Shown: positions 8,601 to 16,183 of the stretch, piece by piece
Position numbering within the stretch: the first letter of the stretch is position 1
Layout of the letters: every line of letters begins with the position of its first letter
Assembly (NCBI RefSeq): GCF_000698575.1
Contig: NZ_JFHD01000001.1
Location: forward strand, 698,738-762,737
Length of the DNA: 64,000 nucleotides
Reading direction: 5' to 3'
Origin: Caballeronia zhejiangensis
GTDB taxonomy: Bacteria; Pseudomonadota; Gammaproteobacteria; Burkholderiales; Burkholderiaceae
Program-made: the position numbers and the translations under genes
The notes under the pieces: generated by a model
Told to the model about the DNA's origin: nothing
The model's input: the letters and a program-made list of their open reading frames with translations, nothing else
The model's database searches: none

Positions 8601-10628
8601 TCACAGCGCCATGCAAAGCCGATAGGCGTCATAGATGGCCGTATGGATATCGCGCGACGCGCTGGCATCGCCGATGCGGTACAAGTGGAACTGTCCTTCC
8701 TCGCGTTCCTTCGCTTCGGGTTGCGGCTTGCCTGTCGCGAATGCTTCGAGATCGGTGTAGCCGTCATTGGCCGAATACATGCGCGCCGCTTCGAAGAGAT
8801 CCTCGACCGCGAGCATGCCGCGCTCGACCACGACATGATCCGCTTCCATCTCGACGAGCTCGTTCGTCAGATGATGACGGAACACGGCGCGGCGCCTGCC
8901 GCCATCGGTCGCGCTCACTTCGATCAATTCGATGTTCGTGCGGACCGGCACATCCCAGCGCGCGATATTGCGCATCCAGACCTGATCGTCGCCGCGTCCG
9001 CCGGTTTCCTGCGCGGGCACGCTGTCGATGAGCGCGAGCGATACAGCAAGGCCCGCATCGACATAACGCTCGGCGCAGAGATACGCGTTATGCCGGCCCG
9101 TGCCGTCGTAGACGAGCACGCTGCCTTCGCGCGGCGGCGTTTCGGTGAGCGCATCGAAGACGGACTTGCAGAGCTCGCCGCCCGGCAACGCATCGAGATT
9201 CGGCAGGCCGCCCGTCGCGACGATGACCACATCCGCGCCATGATCGAGCACGTCGCTCAACTCGGCGTAGTGGTTGTAGCGCACATCGACAGCGAGCTTG
9301 TCGAGTTGCGCCACGCGCCAGTCGACGATGCCGATAAGATCGCGCCGCCAGCTTCCCGTCGCCGCGAGCAACGTCTGTCCGCCCGCCTCCGAGTTCGCCT
9401 CGAGCACGGTGACGTCATGGCCGCGCGTCGCGCAGATGCGCGCGGCTTCGAGGCCCGCAGGTCCCGCGCCGACGATGAGCACGCGCTTCTTCTGCTCGGC
9501 CTCCGGTATGTCATGCGTGAGATACGTCTCGCGCGACGTCGCCGGGTTATGAATGCACGTCGCGCGAAAGTTGCGGCAGAACGATGCGCCGACGCACGGC
9601 CTCGCTTCATCCTCCTTGCCTGCTTCGACGAGCTTCACGAGATGCGGCTCCGCGATATGCGCGCGCGTCATGCCGACCATGTCGAGCAGACCTTCGCGTA
9701 TCGCATAACGCGCCGTGGCGAGATCGGCGATCTTCGCTGCGTGGAAGACGGGCAGATCGACCGCGCGCTTGAACGCGGCCGCTTTGGGCAGCCACGGTGC
9801 AGACGGCACGAACATGCCCGGCATCGAGTTGACCGCGAGCGACATCTTCGTGTCCATGCGCCCGAACGTGACGTTGAAGAAATCGAACAGACCCGTGCTC
9901 TGCAGGATGCGCGACATCTCCAGCCCTTCCTCGAAGCTGCATCCGTCTTCGAGCGCGAAGCGAAAGCCGACGATGAAATCGTCGCCCACCTGCTTGCGTA
10001 TTTCTTCGTGAACCTCGATTGCGAAGCGCACGCGATTCGCCGTCGAACCGCCGTATTTATCGGTGCGCAGGTTCACGGTCGGGTCCATGAACTGGCCGAT
10101 GAGATGCCCGCCCGCATGCGTTTCGATGCCGTCCAGACCGCCATCGCGGCAGCGCTTCGCCGCAAGGCCGAAGTCGCGGATCACGCGTTTGATGTCGGCA
10201 TCGTGGATAGCCTGCGGCATCGCCCGATGCAGCGTTTCGCGCACGGCCGATGGCGCGATCATCGGCAGCCACGGTTCCGTGTATGCATCGCCGCGCCGCC
10301 CGAGATGTGTGATCTGGCACATGAGCGCTGCGCCGTGCGTATGGACGCGATCGGAAAAGCGCCGCAGATGCGGCACCACGGCATCGGTCGAGACGTTGAT
10401 CTGCTGGAACGTATTGGGACTGTCGAGACTGACGTTCGACGAGCCGCCGAACATCGTCAGCGCGATACCCCCTTTCGCCTTTTCCTCGTGATACCGTTGA
10501 TAAACCTCCTGAGGGAATTCATCACGCGTGAGACGGCTCGCGTGACTCGTGCTCATCACACGGTTTCTGAGTACGAGATGCCTGAGGGCAAAGGGCTGAA
10601 GCAACGGGTCCGACGAAGCAGTGGTCAT
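8601..10628 (-). CDS. Old-yellow-enzyme/FAD fusion oxidoreductase, N-demethylase-like
   Basis: This is a 675-residue, two-part enzyme. Residues 8-340 form an NADH:flavin oxidoreductase TIM barrel (GLDGIETHAGGHLIGQF, KYGGSTANRVRF). Residues 384-660 form an FAD/NAD domain starting with VLIVGAGPAGLEAA. The whole resembles 2,4-dienoyl-CoA reductase, trimethylamine dehydrogenase and the dimethylglycine or N-methylproline demethylases. The iron-sulfur region has Cys345, Cys351 and Cys358 in CVGASFC-x6-C instead of the usual CxxCxxxC start. From memory this pattern is seen in the dimethylglycine/methylproline demethylase branch. The gene heads a unit with a peptide-type binding protein and diverges from a LysR gene, which fits catabolism of an N-methylated compound. 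The substrate is inferred. Confidence 0.85.
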   Translation of the reverse strand: MTTASSDPLLQPFALRHLVLRNRVMSTSHASRLTRDEFPQEVYQRYHEEKAKGGIALTMFGGSSNVSLDSPNTFQQINVSTDAVVPHLRRFSDRVHTHGAALMCQITHLGRRGDAYTEPWLPMIAPSAVRETLHRAMPQAIHDADIKRVIRDFGLAAKRCRDGGLDGIETHAGGHLIGQFMDPTVNLRTDKYGGSTANRVRFAIEVHEEIRKQVGDDFIVGFRFALEDGCSFEEGLEMSRILQSTGLFDFFNVTFGRMDTKMSLAVNSMPGMFVPSAPWLPKAAAFKRAVDLPVFHAAKIADLATARYAIREGLLDMVGMTRAHIAEPHLVKLVEAGKEDEARPCVGASFCRNFRATCIHNPATSRETYLTHDIPEAEQKKRVLIVGAGPAGLEAARICATRGHDVTVLEANSEAGGQTLLAATGSWRRDLIGIVDWRVAQLDKLAVDVRYNHYAELSDVLDHGADVVIVATGGLPNLDALPGGELCKSVFDALTETPPREGSVLVYDGTGRHNAYLCAERYVDAGLAVSLALIDSVPAQETGGRGDDQVWMRNIARWDVPVRTNIELIEVSATDGGRRRAVFRHHLTNELVEMEADHVVVERGMLAVEDLFEAARMYSANDGYTDLEAFATGKPQPEAKEREEGQFHLYRIGDASASRDIHTAIYDAYRLCMAL

Positions 10629-10663
10629 GGCCTGCGAGAAGAAGTAAGCGTCGGACTCAAGGT

Positions 10664-10671
10664 AAGGAGGT
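10664..10671 (+). promoter_or_regulatory. Strong Shine-Dalgarno that does not serve the lysR start
   Basis: AAGGAGGT lies four bases before an ATG at 10676. That ATG opens a 101-codon frame (10676-10981) that overlaps the lysR gene in another frame. The lysR ATG at 10725 has no recognisable ribosome-binding site. The short frame's product is arginine-rich and shadow-like beyond its first 20 codons, so it may act as a leader whose translation affects lysR. Confidence 0.4.
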
Positions 10672-10724
10672 CAATATGCGCCGTCAAATTACAAATGGAT
10701 GCACGCCCCTTAACATGGTGTTGT

Positions 10725-11699
10725 ATGAGTCTGCGACTTCCGTCCCTTCAGGCACTGCTCGTCTTCGAAACATCCGCGCGGCTCTTGAGTTTCACCAAGG
10801 CGGCCGGCGAACTCAACGTGACGCCCGTCGCCGTGAGCCGCATGGTGGCGCGTCTCGAAGACGCGCTCGGCTTCAGGCTCTTCGATCGCACGAAGCTAGG
10901 GCTTACCCTGACCGATCGCGGCGCAACATTGCAGCGCGCCGTTGCATCGGGTTTCGGGCAGATCGGCGATACCATCGATGAACTCAAGCGCGATCATGCG
11001 CAAGGCGAGATCGTCACGCTGTCGCTCGCGAGCGGCTTCGCCGCGTTGTGGCTCTTGCCGCGTTATGCGGGGTTTCGCCGCGCGTTTCCTTCCATCAATC
11101 TGCGCTTGCAAGTGATGGCCGGGCGGCTCTACGGACCGCTCGAAGATGCGGACCTCGGCATCCGGCTGCATGGTCCGGGTTCGGAGAAGGAACCGCTTCT
11201 TCTTTGTCCGGAGATCATCGTCCCTGTCTGTAGTCCGAACTATCGCGCCGAATTCGGCCCGCTCGATACGCCGGCGAGCATCGAAGGTCACGCCTATATT
11301 CATCTCGACGTGACCACGCTTTCCTGGGCGGATTTTCATCGTGCGACGGGGCTGTCCGACAAGGGCATCGGCGAAGCGGTGCATCACACCGATCCCGGAC
11401 TCGCCGTGCAATGCGCGATGCTCGGACAAGGCGTCGTGCTCGGCTGGCTGCTCGCGATCGCGGCGCCGTTGAACGAGGGCAAGGTCATTCCCGCGTGGGA
11501 CCGATACATCGAAACGGGCTGCAATTACGTGCTCGAACATCGCTCGTCGAATCCGTCGGAGAGTACGCGCGCGGTGGCGCAATGGCTCATCGACGAGATG
11601 AGGAAGGAACTCGAGGATGCTCGTCGCGTGCTCGCGCCGCTGAAAGCGGTGCCCAAGCACCGCGCCGATCACGCAAGCATGGTTCGATCACCTTCCTGA
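10725..11699 (+). CDS. LysR-family regulator, GcvA-like
   Basis: This is a 324-residue LysR regulator. The N-terminal winged helix reads LPSLQALLVFETSAR, then FTKAAGELNVTPVAVSRMV, as in the GcvA subgroup. The effector-binding domain runs from about residue 90 to 300. The Met at 10725 is chosen because it starts right at the conserved helix; an in-frame ATG at 10695 is also possible, and neither has a good ribosome-binding site. It diverges from the demethylase-like gene at 10628 and likely controls it. Its last 12 bases overlap the 3' end of the convergent mechanosensitive channel gene. Confidence 0.9.
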   Translation: MSLRLPSLQALLVFETSARLLSFTKAAGELNVTPVAVSRMVARLEDALGFRLFDRTKLGLTLTDRGATLQRAVASGFGQIGDTIDELKRDHAQGEIVTLSLASGFAALWLLPRYAGFRRAFPSINLRLQVMAGRLYGPLEDADLGIRLHGPGSEKEPLLLCPEIIVPVCSPNYRAEFGPLDTPASIEGHAYIHLDVTTLSWADFHRATGLSDKGIGEAVHHTDPGLAVQCAMLGQGVVLGWLLAIAAPLNEGKVIPAWDRYIETGCNYVLEHRSSNPSESTRAVAQWLIDEMRKELEDARRVLAPLKAVPKHRADHASMVRSPS

Positions 11700-12896
11700 G
11701 GGCGCGGACACCGAACGCTCGCGCTGCCAGCAGCGCAGGCCGAAAAACGGCACGACGCCATAAGCGTGATCGAGCATGTCCGATAGCAACGCCTCGTAGC
11801 GCTCCCAGCGAATCTCGTCGATGAACACGCAGATCTCCAGTGCCACGACCGCCGTCGTGGACTGGACGTGGCGAATCACGAGCGGCATGTCGCGACGCAC
11901 GGCCGGGTGCGCGCGCAAATATCCGCTGAGATAGTGCCGATACAAACCGAGGTTCGTGCGGCGCTCGCCTTCGACGGTCACGAGCGGCTGTTCTATCGCT
12001 GCGTGCAATTGCGCGAGCAACGCGTCGTCGGGATAGCGGATCGTGTCCACGTCGAAGTGAATCGCATGCCGCAAGCGTCGCGCGCCCGACGCGACCATGC
12101 CGCGCCAGTTCTTCACGCTGTTCGTCAGCAGCAGTTGGCTCGGCAACATGACGACGGTGTTGTCGAAGTTGCGCACCTTGATCGTGTTCAAGGCAATATC
12201 GATGACGATGCCATCGGCTACATATCCGGGCACTTCGATCCAGTCGCCCACGCGCAGCATGTCGTACGCGGCGAGCTGGATGCTGGCGACGAAGCCGAGC
12301 AGCGAGTCGCGAAAAATGATGATGAGCAGCGCCGTGATCGCGGAGAGACCGGTGAGCAGATAAACGGGCGAACGCTCGAGCAGCAGCGAAACGACCGCGA
12401 TGAGCGCGACGAGATACACGACGATCGTGGCGATCTGCAGAAAGCTCTTGATGGGCCGCTCGCTCGCCGAAGGAAAGTGGCTATAGCGCTCGTCGATGCT
12501 GTCGCGCAATGCAAGCGCCGCGCGCACCATCGTGTAGACCATGTAGCAGGCCGCGAGTATGGCGAGCGGCTTACCGAGCGCCGGGATCACCGGAAACGTG
12601 AGCCCCGTGAGCAACGGCGCCGCGGCATAGACGATAGCGGCAGGCACGAGCGGCGCAAGCCGATGAAACACGCGATGTCGCTCCGCCGCGATCAGCCACT
12701 TGCGCCCTTCCTTGCGTGCGAGCCGGTTGACGATCACGAGCATGATCCAGCGCGTCAGGTAGTAGCAGATGACGCTCGCGAGGAAAATCGCCAGCAGCAT
12801 GGCGATCACGAGAAGCGTCGCGATGAGCCAGCTATCGGTGGCGACGTTGACTTGCCAGTCGGGTCCCACTTCGAAACGCAAGCTGTTGCCGAACAT
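11688..12896 (-). CDS. Mechanosensitive ion channel, MscS family (YbdG-like)
   Basis: This is a 402-residue inner-membrane channel. About five hydrophobic helices occupy residues 25-190. The pore-lining/MscS core follows, with the beta-domain sequence GDWIEVPGYVADGIVIDI and VRNFDNTVVMLPSQLLL, then NWRGM, which is characteristic of the YbdG branch. YbdG-type channels open under hypo-osmotic stress. The gene stands alone: its tail overlaps lysR by 12 bp, and the tRNA-Leu gene lies upstream on the other strand. Confidence 0.9.
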   Translation of the reverse strand: MFGNSLRFEVGPDWQVNVATDSWLIATLLVIAMLLAIFLASVICYYLTRWIMLVIVNRLARKEGRKWLIAAERHRVFHRLAPLVPAAIVYAAAPLLTGLTFPVIPALGKPLAILAACYMVYTMVRAALALRDSIDERYSHFPSASERPIKSFLQIATIVVYLVALIAVVSLLLERSPVYLLTGLSAITALLIIIFRDSLLGFVASIQLAAYDMLRVGDWIEVPGYVADGIVIDIALNTIKVRNFDNTVVMLPSQLLLTNSVKNWRGMVASGARRLRHAIHFDVDTIRYPDDALLAQLHAAIEQPLVTVEGERRTNLGLYRHYLSGYLRAHPAVRRDMPLVIRHVQSTTAVVALEICVFIDEIRWERYEALLSDMLDHAYGVVPFFGLRCWQRERSVSAPSGR

Positions 12897-13008
12897 GGAC
12901 GCTCCCGTATGGGCGAACCGATGTGATTATTCAGGCGAATCGGACGAGACCGTTGCTTTGCCGAATATTGTAGTAGCGTCGCGACGATGCACGCGATGAT
13001 CGAAGCCC

Positions 13009-13037
13009 TTCGCATTTCCCGATTTTCCCGCTACAAT
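13009..13037 (+). promoter_or_regulatory. Probable sigma-70 promoter of tRNA-Leu
   Basis: TTCGCA at 13009-13014 and TACAAT at 13032-13037 are separated by 17 bases. A start site near 13044 would lie about five bases before the tRNA. Confidence 0.55.
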
Positions 13038-13048
13038 TCGGTCCCCTT

Positions 13049-13133
13049 GCCCAGGTGGCGGAATTGGTAGACGCACTATCTTGAGGGGGTAGCGCCGCGA
13101 GGCGTTCGGGTTCGAGTCCCGACCTGGGCACCA
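13049..13133 (+). tRNA. tRNA-Leu (anticodon GAG)
   Basis: This is an 85-nt class II tRNA. The acceptor arm GCCCAGG pairs with CCTGGGC, A73 is the discriminator, and CCA is encoded. The anticodon stem CTATC/GGTAG encloses the loop TTGAGGG, giving anticodon GAG. A long variable arm (CGCCGCGAGGCG) and the T loop GTTCGAGTC are present. The opposite strand is occupied for 58 bases by the end of a LysR gene. Confidence 0.97.
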
Positions 13134-14113
13134 GTTGCATCCGCAACGACTTCTGTTTTCTTCTCTCTGCGCGTCGAACGCAGCTTGTGCGTTTCCGGCG
13201 GCGCAGTCAGGCCCGCGACGGCCGCTCCCGACTGAATCAAGAATTCCCTGAACGCATTGGCGACCTGAGGCAGGCGTCGCTCCGACATATGCACGACATG
13301 CCAAGCGCGCTCGATCGGCGTCGAAGGCACGGGAAGCGTCGCGAGCAAGCCCGCCTGCATTTCGAGCGCGCACGCGTGCAGCGAAAGAAACGCCACGCCG
13401 AGTCCCGCTTCGACGAGCTGCTTGATCGCTTCATTGCTCGATAACTCGGACGCGGCATGCAGCTTCAGACCCGCTTCCTTGAACAGCCCTTCGATCGCGA
13501 CGCGCGTGCCCGAGCCGCGCTCTCTGACGAGCAGATTCGCCGATTCGAGATCGGTCAGACGCAGGCGCTTCGCGCGCATCAGCGGATGCGAAGGCGCGGC
13601 GACGAACGCCATCGGATGCTTCGCGAATGCGGCGGCGCTCGTGCGCAGTTCGCGCGGCTGCCGTCCCATGATCGCGAGATCGATTTCATTCGTCGCGAGC
13701 ATGCGGACGATGTCATCGCGATTGCCGATGCGAAACTGCAGCTTCACGCCGGGCCGCTCCTTCGTGAAGCGCACGAGCAGCGGCGGCACGAGATATTCCG
13801 CCGTCGTGATCGCACCGATGCGCAACGTGCCGCCCAGTTCGCCGCGCAACGCCGCCACTTCTTCGCCCGCTTCGTTCCAAAGGCTCAGGATTTCGTTCGC
13901 GTAACGCGCCATTACTTCGCCCGCAGCCGTGAGCTGCACTTCGCGGCCGACGCGGCGCAAAAGCGGCGTGCCCGCGGCTTCGCCGAGCAACGAGATTTGC
14001 AACGAGACCGCCGGCTGCGTGAGATGCAGTTCATCGGCGGCGCCCGAGATGCTGCCCACGCGCGCGACGGTCTGCAGCGTGCGCAACTGACGGAAGGTCG
14101 TGGTCTTTAACAT
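13076..14113 (-). CDS. LysR-family regulator (CbbR-like) running antisense into tRNA-Leu
   Basis: This is a 345-residue LysR protein. The HTH is at residues 1-60 (FRQLRTLQTVARVGSISGAA, LHLTQPAVSLQI) and the effector domain resembles CbbR/CysB-like members that sense metabolites. Family homology ends near residue 300. The frame then stays open through about 45 further residues, the last 19 codons being the complement of the tRNA-Leu gene, and the TAG stop lies in the anticodon stem. The tail (ending GATPSR) is therefore tRNA-derived. The gene diverges from the NADH dehydrogenase at 14229, which it may regulate. Confidence 0.88.
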   Translation of the reverse strand: MLKTTTFRQLRTLQTVARVGSISGAADELHLTQPAVSLQISLLGEAAGTPLLRRVGREVQLTAAGEVMARYANEILSLWNEAGEEVAALRGELGGTLRIGAITTAEYLVPPLLVRFTKERPGVKLQFRIGNRDDIVRMLATNEIDLAIMGRQPRELRTSAAAFAKHPMAFVAAPSHPLMRAKRLRLTDLESANLLVRERGSGTRVAIEGLFKEAGLKLHAASELSSNEAIKQLVEAGLGVAFLSLHACALEMQAGLLATLPVPSTPIERAWHVVHMSERRLPQVANAFREFLIQSGAAVAGLTAPPETHKLRSTRREKKTEVVADATGAQVGTRTRTPRGATPSR

Positions 14114-14228
14114 TAGTGAAAACTTATGAGTCGGCGATAAATACTAAATAGCGCATATGTTTTCGGGACCTTATATTTTTCCCAACGAGGTCGTCAAGCA
14201 TCCACACAGCACTTCCGGGAGAGCCATG

Positions 14229-15578
14229 ATGTTGAATCCTTACGCGCAACGGCAGGTCGATTCGCCTCATCGCATCGTGATCGTCGGCGGCGGCGCCGCG
14301 GGGCTGGAACTCGCGACGCGTCTCGGCAATAGCGTCGGCAAGCGGCGGCGCGCCGAGGTGATCCTCATCGACCGCTTTCCGACGCACTTCTGGAAGCCGC
14401 TTCTGCATGAAGTCGCGTCGGGACAGATCGATGCATCGAGTCATCAGATCGATTACGCCGCGCACGCGAAGTGGAATCACTTTCGCTTCGAGCAGGGCGC
14501 GCTCGCGAACATCGATCGTGGACGCCGCGAGATCGTCATCGACGAGACGACCGATATCGACGGACGTCCGCTCCTGCCGAAGCGAACGCTCGCCTTCGAT
14601 TCGCTCGTGCTCGCGCTCGGCAGCGTGACGAACTTCTTCTCGATTCCCGGCGCGGCGCAGCATGCGCTGACGCTCGAAACGGTGGAGCAGGCGGAAACGT
14701 TCCGGCGGCGTCTTTTGTCGAGCCTTCTGCGTTCGAGTCATGCGCGGCAGGCGACGCCCGGCGCGGCGCGCACGCCGGTTTCGGTGACGGTGATCGGCGG
14801 CGGCGCGACGGGCGTCGAACTGGCCGCCGCGCTGCGCGGATCGGCGGAAATGCTGCGCGAGTATCACCTCGCGTCGATCGACCCGGCCAGCGACATCCGC
14901 ATTCGTCTGCTGGAAGGCGCGCCGCGCGTGCTGCCCGCGCTGCCCGAACGCATTTCGACGCGCGCTCAGGACGTGCTCGCCAAGCTCGGCGTGGAAGTGC
15001 GGCTGGGTTGCCGCGTGCGTTCGGTGGACGAGCACGCCGTATCGACCGCGGATGGCGAAACGCTCACAAGCGACATCACGATCTGGGCCGCGGGCGTGGA
15101 AGGCGCGCCGGTGTTGCGCACGCTGGAAGGATTGCCGCTGAACCGGCTGGGACAGGTGATCGTCGATGCAACCTTGCAGGTCGAACCCGGCTCAGGCATC
15201 TACGCGATGGGCGACTGCGCCGCGTGCGCCGCAGCGAAAGGCGACGCGCTTGTGCCGCCGCGCGCGCAGGCCGCGTTTCAGCAGGCCGTCTATCTCGCCG
15301 ATGCCCTCGCGCGCCGCCTCGACGAACGCGCCGTGCCGCTCTTCGCGTACCGCGATCAGGGCACGCTCGTCTCCTTCGGACGCGCAGGCGCGGCGGGCGC
15401 GCTGATGAGCGAGTTGCTGCGCCGGCCGCTGTTCATCGACGGATGGTTCGCGGCGTCGTGCTACCGGCATCTGTATCGCCGGCACATCATGGGGCTGACG
15501 GGCGTCAAGCGGGCGCTGATGTACGCCGCGAGCCAATGGCTGCGCGAGCGCGTGCGGCCTACCGTGAAGCTGAACTGA
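14229..15578 (+). CDS. NAD(P)/FAD-dependent oxidoreductase, type II NADH dehydrogenase-like
   Basis: This 449-residue membrane-peripheral flavoprotein is predicted to oxidise NADH and reduce quinone without proton pumping. The first dinucleotide motif is VIVGGGAAGLELA near residue 16, the second is VTVIGGGATGVELAAALRG, and the FAD-binding end is YAMGDCAAC. The C-terminal 60 residues are amphipathic and basic (YRHLYRRHIMGL), as in NDH-2 enzymes. The ATG at 14229 is seven bases after a GGGAG box; the frame is open from 14157. A LysR gene diverges upstream, and an orphan NuoM-like gene lies 600 bp downstream. Confidence 0.9.
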   Translation: MLNPYAQRQVDSPHRIVIVGGGAAGLELATRLGNSVGKRRRAEVILIDRFPTHFWKPLLHEVASGQIDASSHQIDYAAHAKWNHFRFEQGALANIDRGRREIVIDETTDIDGRPLLPKRTLAFDSLVLALGSVTNFFSIPGAAQHALTLETVEQAETFRRRLLSSLLRSSHARQATPGAARTPVSVTVIGGGATGVELAAALRGSAEMLREYHLASIDPASDIRIRLLEGAPRVLPALPERISTRAQDVLAKLGVEVRLGCRVRSVDEHAVSTADGETLTSDITIWAAGVEGAPVLRTLEGLPLNRLGQVIVDATLQVEPGSGIYAMGDCAACAAAKGDALVPPRAQAAFQQAVYLADALARRLDERAVPLFAYRDQGTLVSFGRAGAAGALMSELLRRPLFIDGWFAASCYRHLYRRHIMGLTGVKRALMYAASQWLRERVRPTVKLN

Positions 15579-15585
15579 CGCCGTT

Positions 15586-15834
15586 TCAGCGCATTGCGAC
15601 GGCCGTGCCGGACTCGGCGCGGCCCGACACGAGGCATTGCGACCGGAACGCGTCGCGCTGGCTGCTCGCGGCGGCGTGGCTGAAGCCCTTGCTCAGGGCG
15701 TCGAATTCGATCTGCGCCGCGCTCTGCACGCACGACGACGCGGCCAGGTCGCGTCCCTGCGCGTGGAGCATGGCGCGATCGGCGACGAGATACGCGACGA
15801 GCGCAAAGACGACGGCCTTGAATGTTTTCTTCAT
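15586..15834 (-). CDS. Small exported protein of unknown function
   Basis: This 82-residue protein has a signal-like N-terminus (MKKTFKAVVFALVAYLVADRA) and two cysteines, Cys35 and Cys67, that could pair in the periplasm. A GGAAGGAGA box lies just upstream of the ATG, so translation is well supported. It is convergent with the NADH dehydrogenase gene, seven bases apart. No family is recognised. Confidence 0.7.
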   Translation of the reverse strand: MKKTFKAVVFALVAYLVADRAMLHAQGRDLAASSCVQSAAQIEFDALSKGFSHAAASSQRDAFRSQCLVSGRAESGTAVAMR

Positions 15835-16183
15835 GCTTGTCTCCTTCCTTGCGTTCTAGGCTAAGGGCCACGCGGCTTCCGGCAAATCAGGGCAAGCCCG
15901 AAGCGAACGAACGATTCATTCACGTCGACGTGCCGCCGAGCCGGAATCGGTAAAAAAGTCAAGGCCGTTCGGCGCAATGAATTTGATACGCCGCAATGCA
16001 CAAAAAACTATTCTTTTGAGTTATCCTCGTTAACCCTTAGGAATACGCCTAAGTCATTCGGGCTGCGCGCCGGATTCAAGCCTCCGCGCACTCGTCCTGC
16101 CTTACATTCCACTGTCAGCGCCTTTCCAGCGAGCACGTTTCTTCGCGTGCTGGCCGTGCTTTGCGCCCGATTTCGACCGAGCT
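15835..16183. other. 349-bp gene-free region upstream of the nuoM-like gene
   Basis: No coding capacity is evident on either strand. The region holds the promoter side of both flanking genes. Its most notable element is an inverted repeat at 16036-16053, listed separately. Confidence 0.6.
16036..16053. promoter_or_regulatory. Inverted repeat CTTAGG-N6-CCTAAG
   Basis: Perfect 6-bp arms are separated by AATACG, 130 bp before the nuoM-like start. The TTAGGAA/CCTAA half-sites resemble those of LuxR/FixJ-type response regulators, which is inference. It could be an operator, or a cis element in the 5' UTR. Confidence 0.45.

Noticed and set aside
7062..10724. Very long plus-strand open frame (over 1,200 codons) upstream of and in phase with the lysR gene
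   Set aside because: It is antisense to two well-supported genes, its translation is arginine/histidine-rich, and only the part from 10725 matches a family.
12927..13373. Minus-strand frames passing through tRNA-Leu
   Set aside because: Such frames are translations of the tRNA complement. Only the LysR frame has real homology upstream.
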